Below are positions 1 through 9,058 of a stretch of 64,000 nt of DNA, one piece after another. Every line of letters starts with the position of its first letter. The stretch's first letter is position 1. The translations under genes and the position numbers were made by a program. Origin of the DNA: Nitrospira sp. (lineage in GTDB: Bacteria > Nitrospirota > Nitrospiria > Nitrospirales > Nitrospiraceae). The stretch lies in contig JACOEL010000001.1 in NCBI GenBank assembly GCA_024998625.1, positions 1-64,000 of the forward strand. Reading direction: 5' to 3'. A model generated the notes under the pieces. That model did not search any database. It was not told the origin of the DNA and worked only from the letters and a program-made list of their open reading frames with translations.

Positions 1-653
1 GCGGCAAACAGCGAGGTGGTCCCGTGACGCTGATAGTCATGCGTACGCCGTTCGACCTGGCCGGGACGCATCGGCAGCCACGGCCGCGTCCGATCCAACG
101 CTTGAATCTGTGCCTTCTCATCCACGCACAGCACCAACGCTTTGTCAGGCGGATTCAGGTACAGACCGACGACGTCCCGGACCTTCTCGATGAAGAGCGG
201 ATCCTGGGAGAGTTTGAATGTCTCGGTCCGATGCGGCTGCAAGCCAAACGCCCGCCAGATCCGGCTGACGGTGCTTTGGCTGAGGCCGCAGGTGTTCGCC
301 ATGTCCCGGCTGCTCCAGTGGGTAGCCGCCTTGGGCGTCGTCTCCAGCGTCAGGGCCAGGAGCCGCTCTACTGCCGCATCGCTGGTGCGTCGCGGGGTGC
401 CGGGGCGTGGTTCATCGAGCAAGCCGTCCAGCCGGCGCTCGACGAAGCGCCGCCGCCAGCGCCCCACGGTCTGCCCCGTCGTCTTCAACTCGGCGGCCAC
501 GACGTGGTTGGTCTTACCCGTCGCGCAGGCGAGCACGAATCGGGCACGGCGGGCCAGGGCCTGCGCCGTCTTGGGTCGTCGGGCCCATTGTTCAAGGGTC
601 TGTCGTTCTTCGGTCGTCAACGTCAGCGCAGCTTTAGGGCGTCCCGTTCGCAT
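1..653 (-). CDS. IS630-family transposase, 3' part outside the window
   Basis: The reading frame starts at an ATG (653-651) and stays open to the left edge, so about 217 N-terminal residues are visible. The N-terminus is a helix-turn-helix region (roughly residues 15-75, with the pattern [19 protein letters not shown]) typical of IS630/Tc1-like transposases. It is followed by a second winged-helix part ([22 protein letters not shown]) and the start of the DDE nuclease fold. The first catalytic Asp is probably in [14 protein letters not shown] near residue 190. The remaining Asp and Glu would lie beyond base 1. Whether the copy is intact cannot be judged. It is expected to cut and paste DNA at TA dinucleotides. 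Confidence 0.88.
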   Translation of the reverse strand, partial: MRTGRPKAALTLTTEERQTLEQWARRPKTAQALARRARFVLACATGKTNHVVAAELKTTGQTVGRWRRRFVERRLDGLLDEPRPGTPRRTSDAAVERLLALTLETTPKAATHWSSRDMANTCGLSQSTVSRIWRAFGLQPHRTETFKLSQDPLFIEKVRDVVGLYLNPPDKALVLCVDEKAQIQALDRTRPWLPMRPGQVERRTHDYQRHGTTSLFA

Positions 654-730
654 GGATGTCCTCCGATATGAGATGGCTCGTGAGGACATACTTGACGACT
701 TATACCCATGACTTCAGACTCAGGACACTA
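654..730. mobile_element. Probable end of the IS630-like element
   Basis: IS630 elements insert at TA and end close upstream of the transposase start. Reading toward the gene, a TA at 729-730 is followed by GTGTCCTGAGTCTGAAGTC, a plausible terminal inverted repeat. The opposite end is outside the window, so neither the repeat nor the TA duplication can be confirmed. Confidence 0.35.
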
Positions 731-763
731 GGCGCTCGGTCTGTTTCTTTTCTATTTCCTCCG

Positions 764-792
764 TTGACAGTTTCCTTCCTCAAGACTAGCCT
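764..792 (+). promoter_or_regulatory. Candidate sigma-70 promoter for the 1052-residue membrane protein gene
   Basis: TTGACA (764-769) is a perfect -35 hexamer, followed after 17 bases by TAGCCT (787-792), a weak -10. The start codon at 883 would leave an 84-base leader. The promoter lies just outside the presumed IS end. Confidence 0.45.
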
Positions 793-882
793 GTCGCTGT
801 TTTCGACGCGAAGAAGATGCCTAGCGCGACCCGGAATGCGAACGCGCGGCTGACGTAATTTTCCGGAAGGCGGATTGCTTCA

Positions 883-3800
883 ATGGCTGAACAGAAGGAA
901 GAGAAATCCAAGCTGCCACTGACGGGCATCGTGGCCTTGTTGTTGGCGGTGGTCAGCAGCCTCATCATCTATCAGGTCCCGCTCAAGACGTCGCGGCCGA
1001 TCGACAAGGAAGCGGAGAAGGCTGTGTCTATCGGGGCGGATCGGGTGCAGGCGCGACTCTGGCAGGATCCCTTCGAGGCTGTCTCGACCCACCGACAGAA
1101 AGAGGCTGCTGTCGCAAAACAGCCTGATTCGGACGCACACCACACCTTTCTCAAACTGCTGACGGCGGTGACTCAAGCCGGAGCACCTTCCGATTTTTTA
1201 TTGTTGCCGGTCTTTGTGGACGGAAGTCCCTATGCCAGCGGAGTCGAGTCGAGGTTGCGGGATCGCTACGCCCTCGTGTCGGCCTTAGGGGCGGCGGGAT
1301 ATCAGCCGGAGTCCGGCGAATCCATCCGATATTTTGTCCGACCGGGAAATGGGCATCTCGTCGTCCCCGTCGAGGCGTTTCTCGGGAGGCCCAAACCGGC
1401 TGAGCCGAAGCAGTCTACGCAGGTATTGGTGCTTTGGCTGAAGGAACAGGACTTCAGTCCGAAGCCGCTTCTGTCGCTCAGTGAGCTGGTGACGGAAGTT
1501 CAACAGGCGTTCAAGCAGAGTACGGTGTCCTATCGTGTGGTGGGGCCACGCTCCTCCGGTTCGCTGGGCGCCATGGTCGGCGAGCTCAAGTCTCTGTTCG
1601 CCGCCGATCCAAACTCAGGCGGATCCCCCATGCCCTCTCTGGCTTCGTCTCGCCGGCAGTTGGACCGGCTGAAAGGTGTTCAATTGTATTCATCCTGGGC
1701 CACGGCGGCAGACCCGGTTCTGTTAGGGGAGCTTCGGGGGTCGAATGCGGCACGCGGCGTGGAGCAATGGTTCGAGGCCGGTGGAATGACGTTGATCCGG
1801 ACGATCGGCACGGACGCCGTATTGGCGGAGCAATTGGTGGAGGAGCTCAAGCGTCGCCGGATCGACCTCACGATTTCTCGGGGAGAGGCGGGGCCGTGCA
1901 AGGAGGCAGACTCCGATTCTGCCGCGGTGTCATCCCGGCATTCGGACGGGAAGTGCCGGATTCCTCATATCGCTCTGATCTCAGAATGGGACACGCTCTA
2001 CGGGAGGTCCCTGCCGCGTACATTCGTCGCGATGGCCCGCAGCCTGGCGGAGACAGGGCCTGATCGCGCGATGAGAGGCTTCGAGTATCACTTTAATCGC
2101 TTGCGCAGTGAACAGTATCCGGACTGGGTGCACCGCTATTCGTACCTGGCCGGCCTCGACGGCGAGCTGCCGCCCAAGAATACCGAGAAGGATTCCGGTG
2201 GCGCTCAGACGAAAGGAAAAATCGGAGATGGGGGACTGCGTGTGGAGCAGAGTCTGGCGGAGACGCCGGCCGGCCGCAGTCAGTTGGACTACCTTCGACG
2301 GCTGGTTGAAACCCTCAAGCGCGAAGAAGCGAGTAACGACGGCGAGTTCAAGGCCATTGGCGTGTTGGGCAGTGACGTGTATGACAAGCTGATGATCCTC
2401 CAGGCTTTGCGGAGCGACTTTCCCCACGCCCTGTTTTTCACGACCGATCTCGATGCACGATTGACCCATCCGAGCCAGCTCCAGTGGACCAGGAATCTGG
2501 TGATCGCGTCCCATTTCGGTCTGGAACTTCATCCGTTGATTCAGACACCCATTCCGCCGTTCCGCGACAGTTATCAGACCGCGTTGTTCTATTCGGTGCT
2601 GCGGGCCGTGAATGATATCGTGCCGGGCCCGGGCCCTGGCGAACTGCAGATTCCGGCGACGGTGACGTTCCCGAAGACGGTGCCCCCGCGGCTGTATGAA
2701 GTCGGGCGTCATGGCCCCGTCGATATCAGCCTCGATGGACCCTACGATGCCGGTCGGCGACCGGAGGCGCTTCCGAACCTGCATCTTCCGCGTCCCGATC
2801 TGGACCCGGATACCGGTGAATTGCGCGTGCTCAGCCCGCAGACGATTGTGTTGTTCTTATCTGCCCTCAGTCTCATGGCCCTCTGTGCGCTGTTGATCAA
2901 CAGCGAGTTGTGGCAATGGGCGCAATCTCGTTGGGTCCAGGGAGCTGTGGTCGGTCTTGTCTTGATGGTGTGCCTGTTGCTCGGCCTGCTCTGCTGGGCG
3001 ATGAGCGATCGAACGGCGGGTGAGCCCTTCTCGCTGACCGACGGGATCAGTGTCTGGCCGACCACGATGCTCAGGCTTCTCGCATTCCTGCTCTGTCTGC
3101 TCTTTCTCGGACATTCGTGGAGACGGCTGCGGGACAACGAAACGCAGCTGAGCCGCCGTTTCCGGTTCCTCCGTCCACGGGCGCCGCTCTCGATTCAGGC
3201 CGGCTCACTCGTCGGCATTCACCACTGGCGTCCGCAACCGAGGGGCGATGCGGAGGCGGCTCTGCTGTGGCGGGAATATCGGGCGTTGGGGAGCTGGAAG
3301 GAGTGCCTCGTGCGGATCGCGCCGCAGTCGCTGTGTTATGTGGGGTTCGGAGCGCTGTTGATGGTGCTGTTCGGGGTTCCGGTGATGCCCTGCCGCGGGT
3401 CGGCCTGCTTTACGATCAACTATGCCGTTCTGGGGTTCAGCGTCCTGGCCATGACCCTATTGATGTTTTATGTCGTCGATGCGACGCGGCTCTGTCGACG
3501 TTTGATCAAAATCATGGTCGGCACGACTATCTGGTGGTCGGACCGGCTGCTTGTCCAGGAGGCTGCAAAGCGAGGAGTGGACCAGGCCTACGTACATGAG
3601 TGGATCGCAGTGGAGTTGATTGCCAAGCGCACGGCGGTCATCAGCGCCATGATTTATTATCCATTCGTGGTGGTGTTCCTCATGGCGGTGGCCCGGCACA
3701 GTTATTTCGACCGATGGGATTTTCCGCTCGGTCTCATGGCGATCTTCGGGGTGAACGCCGCCTATGCATTCGGGAACGGGGTGTTTTTGCGTCGTTCCGC

Positions 3801-4041
3801 CGAACAGGCCAAGCGAGCCGCCGTCGTCCAATTGAAGTCCCGGCTCGATGGATTATCCGGCGAAGTCGTCTTTAAGAAGGAAAAGCGGGAGCAGGTCGAG
3901 CGAATGGTGGCGTTGATCGAGGACTATCAGGAGGGCGCGTTTCTGCCGTTCACCCGCCATCCGTTGTTCGGTGCGATTGCGTTGCCCACGGGCGGCACCG
4001 GGCTCGTGTTCCTGCTGGAATACCTGGCCACCATTTTTTGA
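883..4041 (+). CDS. Large multi-spanning membrane protein with periplasmic-binding-like region, function unknown
   Basis: This 1052-residue protein has one N-terminal membrane segment (about residues 13-31), a large soluble part of about 600 residues, and seven or more hydrophobic segments in the last 400 residues (near 654-675, 688-706, 720-741, 808-828, 838-860, 915-935, 945-962 and 1022-1050). The soluble part contains stretches resembling type I periplasmic ligand-binding folds: IALISEWDTLYGRSLP (about 363) and IGVLGSDVYDKLMILQALR (about 492), followed by FFTTDLDARL. I see no kinase, GGDEF, protease or transport signature. It may be a ligand-sensing membrane protein, but that is inference. 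It stands alone behind its own promoter and begins at ATG 883. Confidence 0.8.
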   Translation: MAEQKEEKSKLPLTGIVALLLAVVSSLIIYQVPLKTSRPIDKEAEKAVSIGADRVQARLWQDPFEAVSTHRQKEAAVAKQPDSDAHHTFLKLLTAVTQAGAPSDFLLLPVFVDGSPYASGVESRLRDRYALVSALGAAGYQPESGESIRYFVRPGNGHLVVPVEAFLGRPKPAEPKQSTQVLVLWLKEQDFSPKPLLSLSELVTEVQQAFKQSTVSYRVVGPRSSGSLGAMVGELKSLFAADPNSGGSPMPSLASSRRQLDRLKGVQLYSSWATAADPVLLGELRGSNAARGVEQWFEAGGMTLIRTIGTDAVLAEQLVEELKRRRIDLTISRGEAGPCKEADSDSAAVSSRHSDGKCRIPHIALISEWDTLYGRSLPRTFVAMARSLAETGPDRAMRGFEYHFNRLRSEQYPDWVHRYSYLAGLDGELPPKNTEKDSGGAQTKGKIGDGGLRVEQSLAETPAGRSQLDYLRRLVETLKREEASNDGEFKAIGVLGSDVYDKLMILQALRSDFPHALFFTTDLDARLTHPSQLQWTRNLVIASHFGLELHPLIQTPIPPFRDSYQTALFYSVLRAVNDIVPGPGPGELQIPATVTFPKTVPPRLYEVGRHGPVDISLDGPYDAGRRPEALPNLHLPRPDLDPDTGELRVLSPQTIVLFLSALSLMALCALLINSELWQWAQSRWVQGAVVGLVLMVCLLLGLLCWAMSDRTAGEPFSLTDGISVWPTTMLRLLAFLLCLLFLGHSWRRLRDNETQLSRRFRFLRPRAPLSIQAGSLVGIHHWRPQPRGDAEAALLWREYRALGSWKECLVRIAPQSLCYVGFGALLMVLFGVPVMPCRGSACFTINYAVLGFSVLAMTLLMFYVVDATRLCRRLIKIMVGTTIWWSDRLLVQEAAKRGVDQAYVHEWIAVELIAKRTAVISAMIYYPFVVVFLMAVARHSYFDRWDFPLGLMAIFGVNAAYAFGNGVFLRRSAEQAKRAAVVQLKSRLDGLSGEVVFKKEKREQVERMVALIEDYQEGAFLPFTRHPLFGAIALPTGGTGLVFLLEYLATIF

Positions 4042-4153
4042 TATGATCGTCTCCGGCCGGTATGAGCACAGAGCACAGATGCCGGCGACGATTGATGACT
4101 GAGTCGGTGATAGGTGCGATCTCCCGGAGGGGCGTGATCAGGAGCGTGCGGTC

Positions 4154-5095
4154 ATGACGAAAAAATCCATGGGCAAGCGCGCACGGGCGAGACAGCCTCC
4201 CGTGTCGCCGGTCCGGAGCCGGATCGTCACGGAAACGTTCATGGCGGGTCTTAACCGAATCCTGCGGGAACAAGCTTTTGAAAGTCTGGACGATGCGCAG
4301 GCCTTCATGACTCGTCTGCTGGAAGAGGGAGGTGGCCGGCTTCCCTTGCCTCGGGCACAAGCGCCGGAAGAACAGGCCCAGGCGCTGATTTATCAGGCCT
4401 GGGAGGCGCAAACTCAACGACAAGCTGCCGCCCTGGCCCGCGAGGCGCTGGAGATGTTTCCCGACTGTGCAGACGCCTACACTGTGTTGGCAGGGGCGGA
4501 GGCACGTTCAGCTGAGGAGGCTCGGGTGTTGTATGAGCATGGAGTCGATGCCGGACGGCGGAGCCTCGGCAAAGCCTTTTTTGACGAGCACCGAGGACAC
4601 TTCTGGGGCATGATCGAAACCCGACCGTACATGCGCGCGCGCCAGGGGCTGGCCGATTGTTTGTGGGCTCTAGGCCGGAAGCGAGAATCTCTTGCGCATT
4701 GCGAAGCGTTATTGGCGCTGAATCCTGACGATAACCAGGGCATTCGTAATAGATTGTTGAGTCGCTATCTTGCGTTGGGGAACGACAGTGGAGCCGCACG
4801 ACTCTTTCGTGACTATGCGCACGACGTCTCCGCCGCGTTTCTGTGGAGCCGCGTGTTGCTCGACCTTCGCCGGGGAGACCAGGTCGCAGCAAAGGAGCAT
4901 TTGGTCCTCGCGATGCACGGCAATCCGCACGTGGCGGGGTTCTTTGCCGGCAAGCGGAAACCGCCGGCTCGCTTGCCGGAACGCTATAGTCCCGGAGACC
5001 GGAACGAAGCGGTCTTGTATATTGCGAACTTTGCCGAAGCCTGGCTGGCATCGGCTGATGCGATGGATTGGTTGACCGGTCAATTGGCGACCTGA
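4154..5095 (+). CDS. TPR-like (ST7-type) repeat protein
   Basis: This is a 313-residue soluble protein without signal peptide or membrane segment. After a basic N-terminus it has helical repeats resembling tetratricopeptide repeats (AREALEMFPDCADAYTVLAG, about residues 96-115; ESLAHCEALLALNPDD, about 179-194). A central segment, GRRSLGKAFFDEHRGHFWGMIETRPYMRARQGLA, is typical of a bacterial TPR family related to ST7-like proteins. Such proteins are protein-binding scaffolds of unknown partner. The ATG at 4154 follows AGGAG (4139-4143). It is 112 bases downstream of the large membrane protein gene and may be co-transcribed with it. Confidence 0.75.
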   Translation: MTKKSMGKRARARQPPVSPVRSRIVTETFMAGLNRILREQAFESLDDAQAFMTRLLEEGGGRLPLPRAQAPEEQAQALIYQAWEAQTQRQAAALAREALEMFPDCADAYTVLAGAEARSAEEARVLYEHGVDAGRRSLGKAFFDEHRGHFWGMIETRPYMRARQGLADCLWALGRKRESLAHCEALLALNPDDNQGIRNRLLSRYLALGNDSGAARLFRDYAHDVSAAFLWSRVLLDLRRGDQVAAKEHLVLAMHGNPHVAGFFAGKRKPPARLPERYSPGDRNEAVLYIANFAEAWLASADAMDWLTGQLAT

Positions 5096-5144
5096 GCGAG
5101 CGGTATCGAATCACTGTGTGGGTACTTCTCTCAGCATCTCGTCC

Positions 5145-5173
5145 TTGCTTCGCGTGACCGGACCTGGTACAGT
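5145..5173 (+). promoter_or_regulatory. Candidate promoter in front of a structured leader or small RNA
   Basis: TTGCTT (5145-5150) and TACAGT (5168-5173) are separated by 17 bases. Transcription would start near 5180, immediately before the inverted repeat at 5182-5242. Confidence 0.4.
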
Positions 5174-5179
5174 GCAGAC

Positions 5180-5252
5180 GTTCGCGTAAGACCTTCTGTA
5201 GCCGGGGGCAGCAGCCCTTGAATCTCTGAAGTCTTACGCGATTGTTGTTTGT
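5180..5252 (+). ncRNA. Candidate structured RNA (hairpin-in-hairpin)
   Basis: TCGCGTAAGAC (5182-5192) is the exact reverse complement of GTCTTACGCGA (5231-5241), giving an 11-bp outer stem. Inside it a second hairpin can form from GGGGGC and GCCCTT around an AGCA loop. The 3' side runs into the T-rich stretch ATTGTTGTTTG. With the candidate promoter ending at 5173 this could be a small RNA of about 70 bases or the 5' leader of the next gene (start 5370). It matches no riboswitch family I recognise. Confidence 0.4.
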
Positions 5253-5369
5253 GCCCGCAGATGTGCCGTCTCCGCTGAGCCTACCGCCGAAGGTTGTTCC
5301 TCCGTCGTTTGCACCGCCAGCTCGTCACCGCCGTGGGAATCTTTCTTTACCTGTTCTAGAGGTGTCTCG

Positions 5370-6362
5370 TTGTTTCACGAATTCTGTTCCGTTCTCCGGG
5401 CATTCCTCCGCCATGCGGCAGGGAGTCTGTATCACATCGTCATCGTCGCCATGAGCGCAGGCGTTGCGCTCCTCCTGCCGGCCGGAGCCGGCCGGCTCCT
5501 GTCGTTCTGGTCGCAGGTGGAACATGACACATTTTTACTGATTGCCGTCGAGATGACCGCCGCCGTTCTGTTGATGGGCTGCTTCAACTATGTCCACCGC
5601 AGTTTGCGGGATCGGGCGCTTGCCGAAGCTGCGCTCGGCGCCGGCCTCGTCTCCTTCTTTCCTCGGCGCGGTCCGGAGGCGCGCCGGCGTATTCAAGCGC
5701 TGAAAGATGAGCAGGGCACCGGTCGTTCCGTGATGGTGATTGGGTCCAGCGGAGCCGGGACCCTGGTGGACCAGGTCGGCGATCTGTCGTCGGTCCTCGA
5801 CAAATGCCTGGAGGCCAAGATCCTCCTCGTGAATCCGTTCAACCAGGATGCGCGCGCCCGTATGCAGGCCTTGGCCCATCCTGCGTGCACGTACCCGGCC
5901 TTTCGTGAGGAGGTTCGGCAGAGCATTGCGTTGCTCAAGCGTCTGAAGGCGATCGGCAAGGTCGTGAAGCTGAAGCTCTATGCCGATGCTCCGCTGGTCA
6001 AACTGGTGATCCTCGGTGACTCTCTCTGGTTGCAGCATTACCATGCCGATCTGGATAGTCAGAACATGCCCGAGTACGTCCTACAGAGAAACCGTAGGGA
6101 GCACGGTCTGTATACATTCTACGCCCACTACTTCATGCAGCGATGGGAGAGCCTCGAGTTGCCTGAATACGATCTGGATACCGACGAACTGGTGTACCGC
6201 AGTCGAACCGGTCAGGAGATCCGGCGGGAGCCGGTTGAGATCGGGGCTGCTCCGGTTGCCGCACATTCCGCGGAAACTGCACGGGTCGATACGCGCGAGG
6301 CGTTTCAATTGCTGCACGCGCCCGGTCCGTACCTGCCGGTTCGCGGGTACGACGTCGAGTAG
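5370..6362 (+). CDS. Membrane-anchored protein of unknown function
   Basis: This 330-residue protein has two N-terminal membrane segments (about residues 20-45 and 52-73) and then a cytoplasmic alpha/beta region. A Ser/Gly-rich loop (VMVIGSSGAGTLVDQVGDL, about 121-139) and the segment KLKLYADAPLVKLVILGDSLWLQHYHADLD (about 199-228) are its most conserved-looking parts. The latter is loosely like the second half of phospholipase-D-type domains, but no HxKxxxxD motif is present, so activity is doubtful. TTG 5370 is chosen because GAGGTG lies 5 bases upstream; an in-frame ATG at 5451 would cut into the first membrane segment. Confidence 0.7.
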   Translation: MFHEFCSVLRAFLRHAAGSLYHIVIVAMSAGVALLLPAGAGRLLSFWSQVEHDTFLLIAVEMTAAVLLMGCFNYVHRSLRDRALAEAALGAGLVSFFPRRGPEARRRIQALKDEQGTGRSVMVIGSSGAGTLVDQVGDLSSVLDKCLEAKILLVNPFNQDARARMQALAHPACTYPAFREEVRQSIALLKRLKAIGKVVKLKLYADAPLVKLVILGDSLWLQHYHADLDSQNMPEYVLQRNRREHGLYTFYAHYFMQRWESLELPEYDLDTDELVYRSRTGQEIRREPVEIGAAPVAAHSAETARVDTREAFQLLHAPGPYLPVRGYDVE

Positions 6363-6464
6363 GGCAGTTTTTCCTTCATTCCTCACCACCTGTTCGGAAC
6401 ATCGATTGTTCCCTGCCGAGACATCGCGGTCGCTGTGGTATTACTATGGCGCTATGGCGGTCAC

Positions 6465-6486
6465 GTCGATGCATCGATGTATCGAC
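6465..6486. promoter_or_regulatory. 22-bp dyad, candidate operator of nnrS
   Basis: The two halves, GTCGATGCATC and GATGTATCGAC, are inverted copies with one changed base pair in each arm (G/A and C/T positions). The dyad centre is 42 bases before the nnrS ATG and just downstream of a possible -10 (TACTAT, 6442-6447), a position suited to a repressor. The GATGYAT half-site recalls NsrR, but the spacing is shorter than in known NsrR sites, so the cognate regulator is not identified. Confidence 0.45.
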
Positions 6487-6517
6487 CCGGATAGACGAGG
6501 GGGAGGAGTGAGGGACC

Positions 6518-7702
6518 ATGGGTAATGGAGTGGAACGACGCGCAGTCTCGCCGATGACGACGTTCTTTTCATACGGATTCCGGCCGTTTTTCCTGGGGGC
6601 TTCGCTGTTCGCCGGTGTGGCGATTCCCGTCTGGATTCTGATCCTGGCCGGAACCGGGAATCCGGTCCTGCTCTCCGCCGCTCGCGACTGGCATGTGCAT
6701 GAGATGCTCTTCGGATTTCTCCCTGCGGTGATCGCCGGCTTCCTCCTCACGGCGGTGCCTAACTGGACGGATCGTCCGCCGATTCAAGGCAGGGAGCTGA
6801 TGATCCTCTTCATCCTATGGCTGGCCGGGCGTGCGGCCATGGCGAGTTCCCTGCTGGTACCGCTGTTCGCGGCCGTCGTGGATGCGGCGTTTCTGGTGGT
6901 ATTGGTGGGTCTGTTATGGCGGGAACTTGCGGCCGGGCACAGCTGGAACCATGCACCGGTGGGCGTGGCGATCAGTCTGTACGCCGCCGCGAATGTGACC
7001 TTCCATGTTCTTGCACTGAAGGGCGCGGAGACGGACCTTGCGCTGCGGCTCGCGCTCGCGCTGGACCTCTTTCTGCTGACCTTCATCGGCGGACGACTCA
7101 CGCCGAACTTTACGCGAGAATTTCTGGCGGGTCACGGAAAGAAGGAACGACCTGCACCGTTTTCCCGCTTCGATGCACTCTCGATCGCGCTTGTCCTCAT
7201 GGGCGCGCTGGCCTGGACGGTGCTCCCGGCGGCGCCGGCGACGGGCTGGATCTTTCTCGCTGCCGGGGCCGTGAATCTCGGTCGGCTCGTGCGCTGGTAC
7301 GGCTGGCTCACGTGGCGTGAACCGCTCGTGCTGAGTCTGCATCTTGGCTACGGTTGGCTGACCCTGTCGATGCTGGCTCTCGGGTGCGCACTGCTGGAAA
7401 TCGGGCTCGCGAAAGAAGATGCGGTGCATGCATTGACCACCGGTGCCGTCGGTGCGATGACCCTGGCGGTGATGACCCGCGCCAGCCTCGGCCATACGGG
7501 CCGTCCCAAACAGGCCGGTGCCGCGACGGTCTGCATCTATGTATCGGTGTTCCTTGGCGCCATGCTACGGGTCTTCGGGCCAAGCACCGGCCTTCCGACA
7601 AATCTGGTGTTGGGCTCCGCCGGGGTTGCGTGGAGCGGGGCCTATCTGCTGTTTGCGCTCGTCTATGGGCCGTATCTTGTCCGACCCAGCCTGGATGAGT
7701 GA
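6518..7702 (+). CDS. nnrS: NnrS family haem-copper membrane protein
   Basis: This 394-residue polytopic protein has about twelve hydrophobic segments. The start FFSYGFRPFFLGASLFA and the segment WHVHEMLFGFLPAVIAGFLLTAVPNW are the hallmark N-terminal blocks of NnrS, with His residues that may bind haem or copper; LTPNFTREFL and the HALTTGAVGAMTLAVMTRASLGHTGR block are also typical. NnrS proteins occur with denitrification genes and protect against nitric-oxide stress, probably against iron-NO complexes (family knowledge). Here nnrS stands alone, about 45 kb from nirK in this window, behind its own dyad operator. ATG 6518 follows GGAGGAG. Confidence 0.92.
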   Translation: MGNGVERRAVSPMTTFFSYGFRPFFLGASLFAGVAIPVWILILAGTGNPVLLSAARDWHVHEMLFGFLPAVIAGFLLTAVPNWTDRPPIQGRELMILFILWLAGRAAMASSLLVPLFAAVVDAAFLVVLVGLLWRELAAGHSWNHAPVGVAISLYAAANVTFHVLALKGAETDLALRLALALDLFLLTFIGGRLTPNFTREFLAGHGKKERPAPFSRFDALSIALVLMGALAWTVLPAAPATGWIFLAAGAVNLGRLVRWYGWLTWREPLVLSLHLGYGWLTLSMLALGCALLEIGLAKEDAVHALTTGAVGAMTLAVMTRASLGHTGRPKQAGAATVCIYVSVFLGAMLRVFGPSTGLPTNLVLGSAGVAWSGAYLLFALVYGPYLVRPSLDE

Positions 7703-7803
7703 GGGGAGGGGTGAGGTGCCGGAGGCCTGCCGATCGGCAACGTGTTGAGGTGGTTGACGCGGTGCAGGTGGTCGGGAACCCGGAGGGAGGACCGTGCTGC
7801 CGG

Positions 7804-9054
7804 TTAGAGTTCCTCGCCGTACTTCAGGAAATGCTGCTCCTTGGCGCCGGCAATCCAGTTGTCGTGGCGAATGCGATCGGGGAAGGTGTTGAGTTCCGAC
7901 GCCATGTGCTCGACGTCTTGCTCCTTCCACTCGGCGATCTGCCGGAACGTGAACATGCCCATGCGATTGAGGACGCGCTCCATCACCGGGCCGATCCCGT
8001 GGATCTGTTTGAGATCGTCTTTTTGGGCCGGGTGACCTTTTCCTGCGCCTTTTTTGGGCGAGGCGATGGCGGATGATCCGGGCTCGGTTGTTCCTGTGGC
8101 CTTGCCTTGCGCGCTGAACCGCTGGGCCACGCGATACTCGACGAGTCGTTTGCGGAGCGCTCCGATCTCTTCTTCCCGCTCGCTCACATCCATCACACGA
8201 CGCTCTTCGGCCTCACGGAGTGCGATGTCTTTTTTCTCCACCTCGCCCCGGAACATCTCCAGCTCTTCGACGGTCGCCCGCAAGCGCTGAATCTCCGCGT
8301 CCCGTTCCTGCAATGTTTCTCCGAATCGCGCGAGGTCTTTCTGACTCTGCGTTCTCATGTTGGCGAGGTCTCGTTCGATTGCATTGAGGCGTGCCTGGGT
8401 CTGTGCGAGGTCCTGTTCTTTGGCCTGGAGTATGGCTGATGTGCGGGCTCGATCCTGTTCCTGTTCGCGCTCCAATCGGCGGCTCTTTTCCAGGAACGGT
8501 TCCAACTCTTCCGTACGGGCGCGCAGCCGGGCGATCTCGGCATCTTTCGGCGCCAGTTGCTGCACCCAGGTTTTTAAAGTGGTAATCTCCTGGTCGCGGG
8601 CGACCAGTACGTCTTCGGCATTCTCCATCTGCGCCTGCATCTCGGCAAATCCCGTCGATTGTGCCTTGATCCTGGCTTCGGCTTCTTCAACCTCGCGTCG
8701 GAGAGTATCCCGCTCGCGTTCGGCCGCATGCAGGCGCACACCCTTTTCCCGGACTTCCGTCTGCAAGGCCGTGAGTTGTTCGACCTTGTTGGCGAGATCG
8801 GCGGTCAGGTCTTTGAGCGCCGCTTCCGAGGTGATCATCTTGCCTTCCAGCATCTGGACGGCCGAGGTGCGTACCTTCAACTCATGGTTGAGGGTATCCA
8901 ATTCATGTTCGCGCCCTCGGAGCCTGGTGGCGATTTCTGACAGTTGCTGACGTTTTTCAGAGGTGGCAAAGCTGCGGAGCAGCCAGCCCATCATCAGTCC
9001 GATGGTCGCCGCCACCAGCAAACATCCCACCATTTGCAGAATCATGGCTCCCAT
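7804..9054 (-). CDS. Membrane-anchored coiled-coil protein with C-terminal helix-hairpin-helix domain
   Basis: This 416-residue protein has an N-terminal membrane segment (about residues 4-27), a long coiled coil rich in E, R, Q and K heptads (about 35-310), and a C-terminal domain beginning near 345. That domain (KQIHGIGPVMERVLNRMGMFTFRQIAEW and DVEHMASELNTFPDRI) is the helix-hairpin-helix type found in COG3743 and at the C-terminus of some ribosomal L21 and NADH dehydrogenase proteins. It may bind DNA or protein; no nuclease residues are evident. It starts 4 bases after the stop of the OmpA-type gene, so the two are almost certainly co-transcribed and may span the envelope together. Confidence 0.8.
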   Translation of the reverse strand: MGAMILQMVGCLLVAATIGLMMGWLLRSFATSEKRQQLSEIATRLRGREHELDTLNHELKVRTSAVQMLEGKMITSEAALKDLTADLANKVEQLTALQTEVREKGVRLHAAERERDTLRREVEEAEARIKAQSTGFAEMQAQMENAEDVLVARDQEITTLKTWVQQLAPKDAEIARLRARTEELEPFLEKSRRLEREQEQDRARTSAILQAKEQDLAQTQARLNAIERDLANMRTQSQKDLARFGETLQERDAEIQRLRATVEELEMFRGEVEKKDIALREAEERRVMDVSEREEEIGALRKRLVEYRVAQRFSAQGKATGTTEPGSSAIASPKKGAGKGHPAQKDDLKQIHGIGPVMERVLNRMGMFTFRQIAEWKEQDVEHMASELNTFPDRIRHDNWIAGAKEQHFLKYGEEL

Positions 9055-9058
9055 AGGT

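Noticed and set aside
6465-6486. Assignment of the nnrS dyad to FNR
   Set aside because: FNR-type sites need TTGAT-N4-ATCAA; this dyad has a different half-site and spacing.
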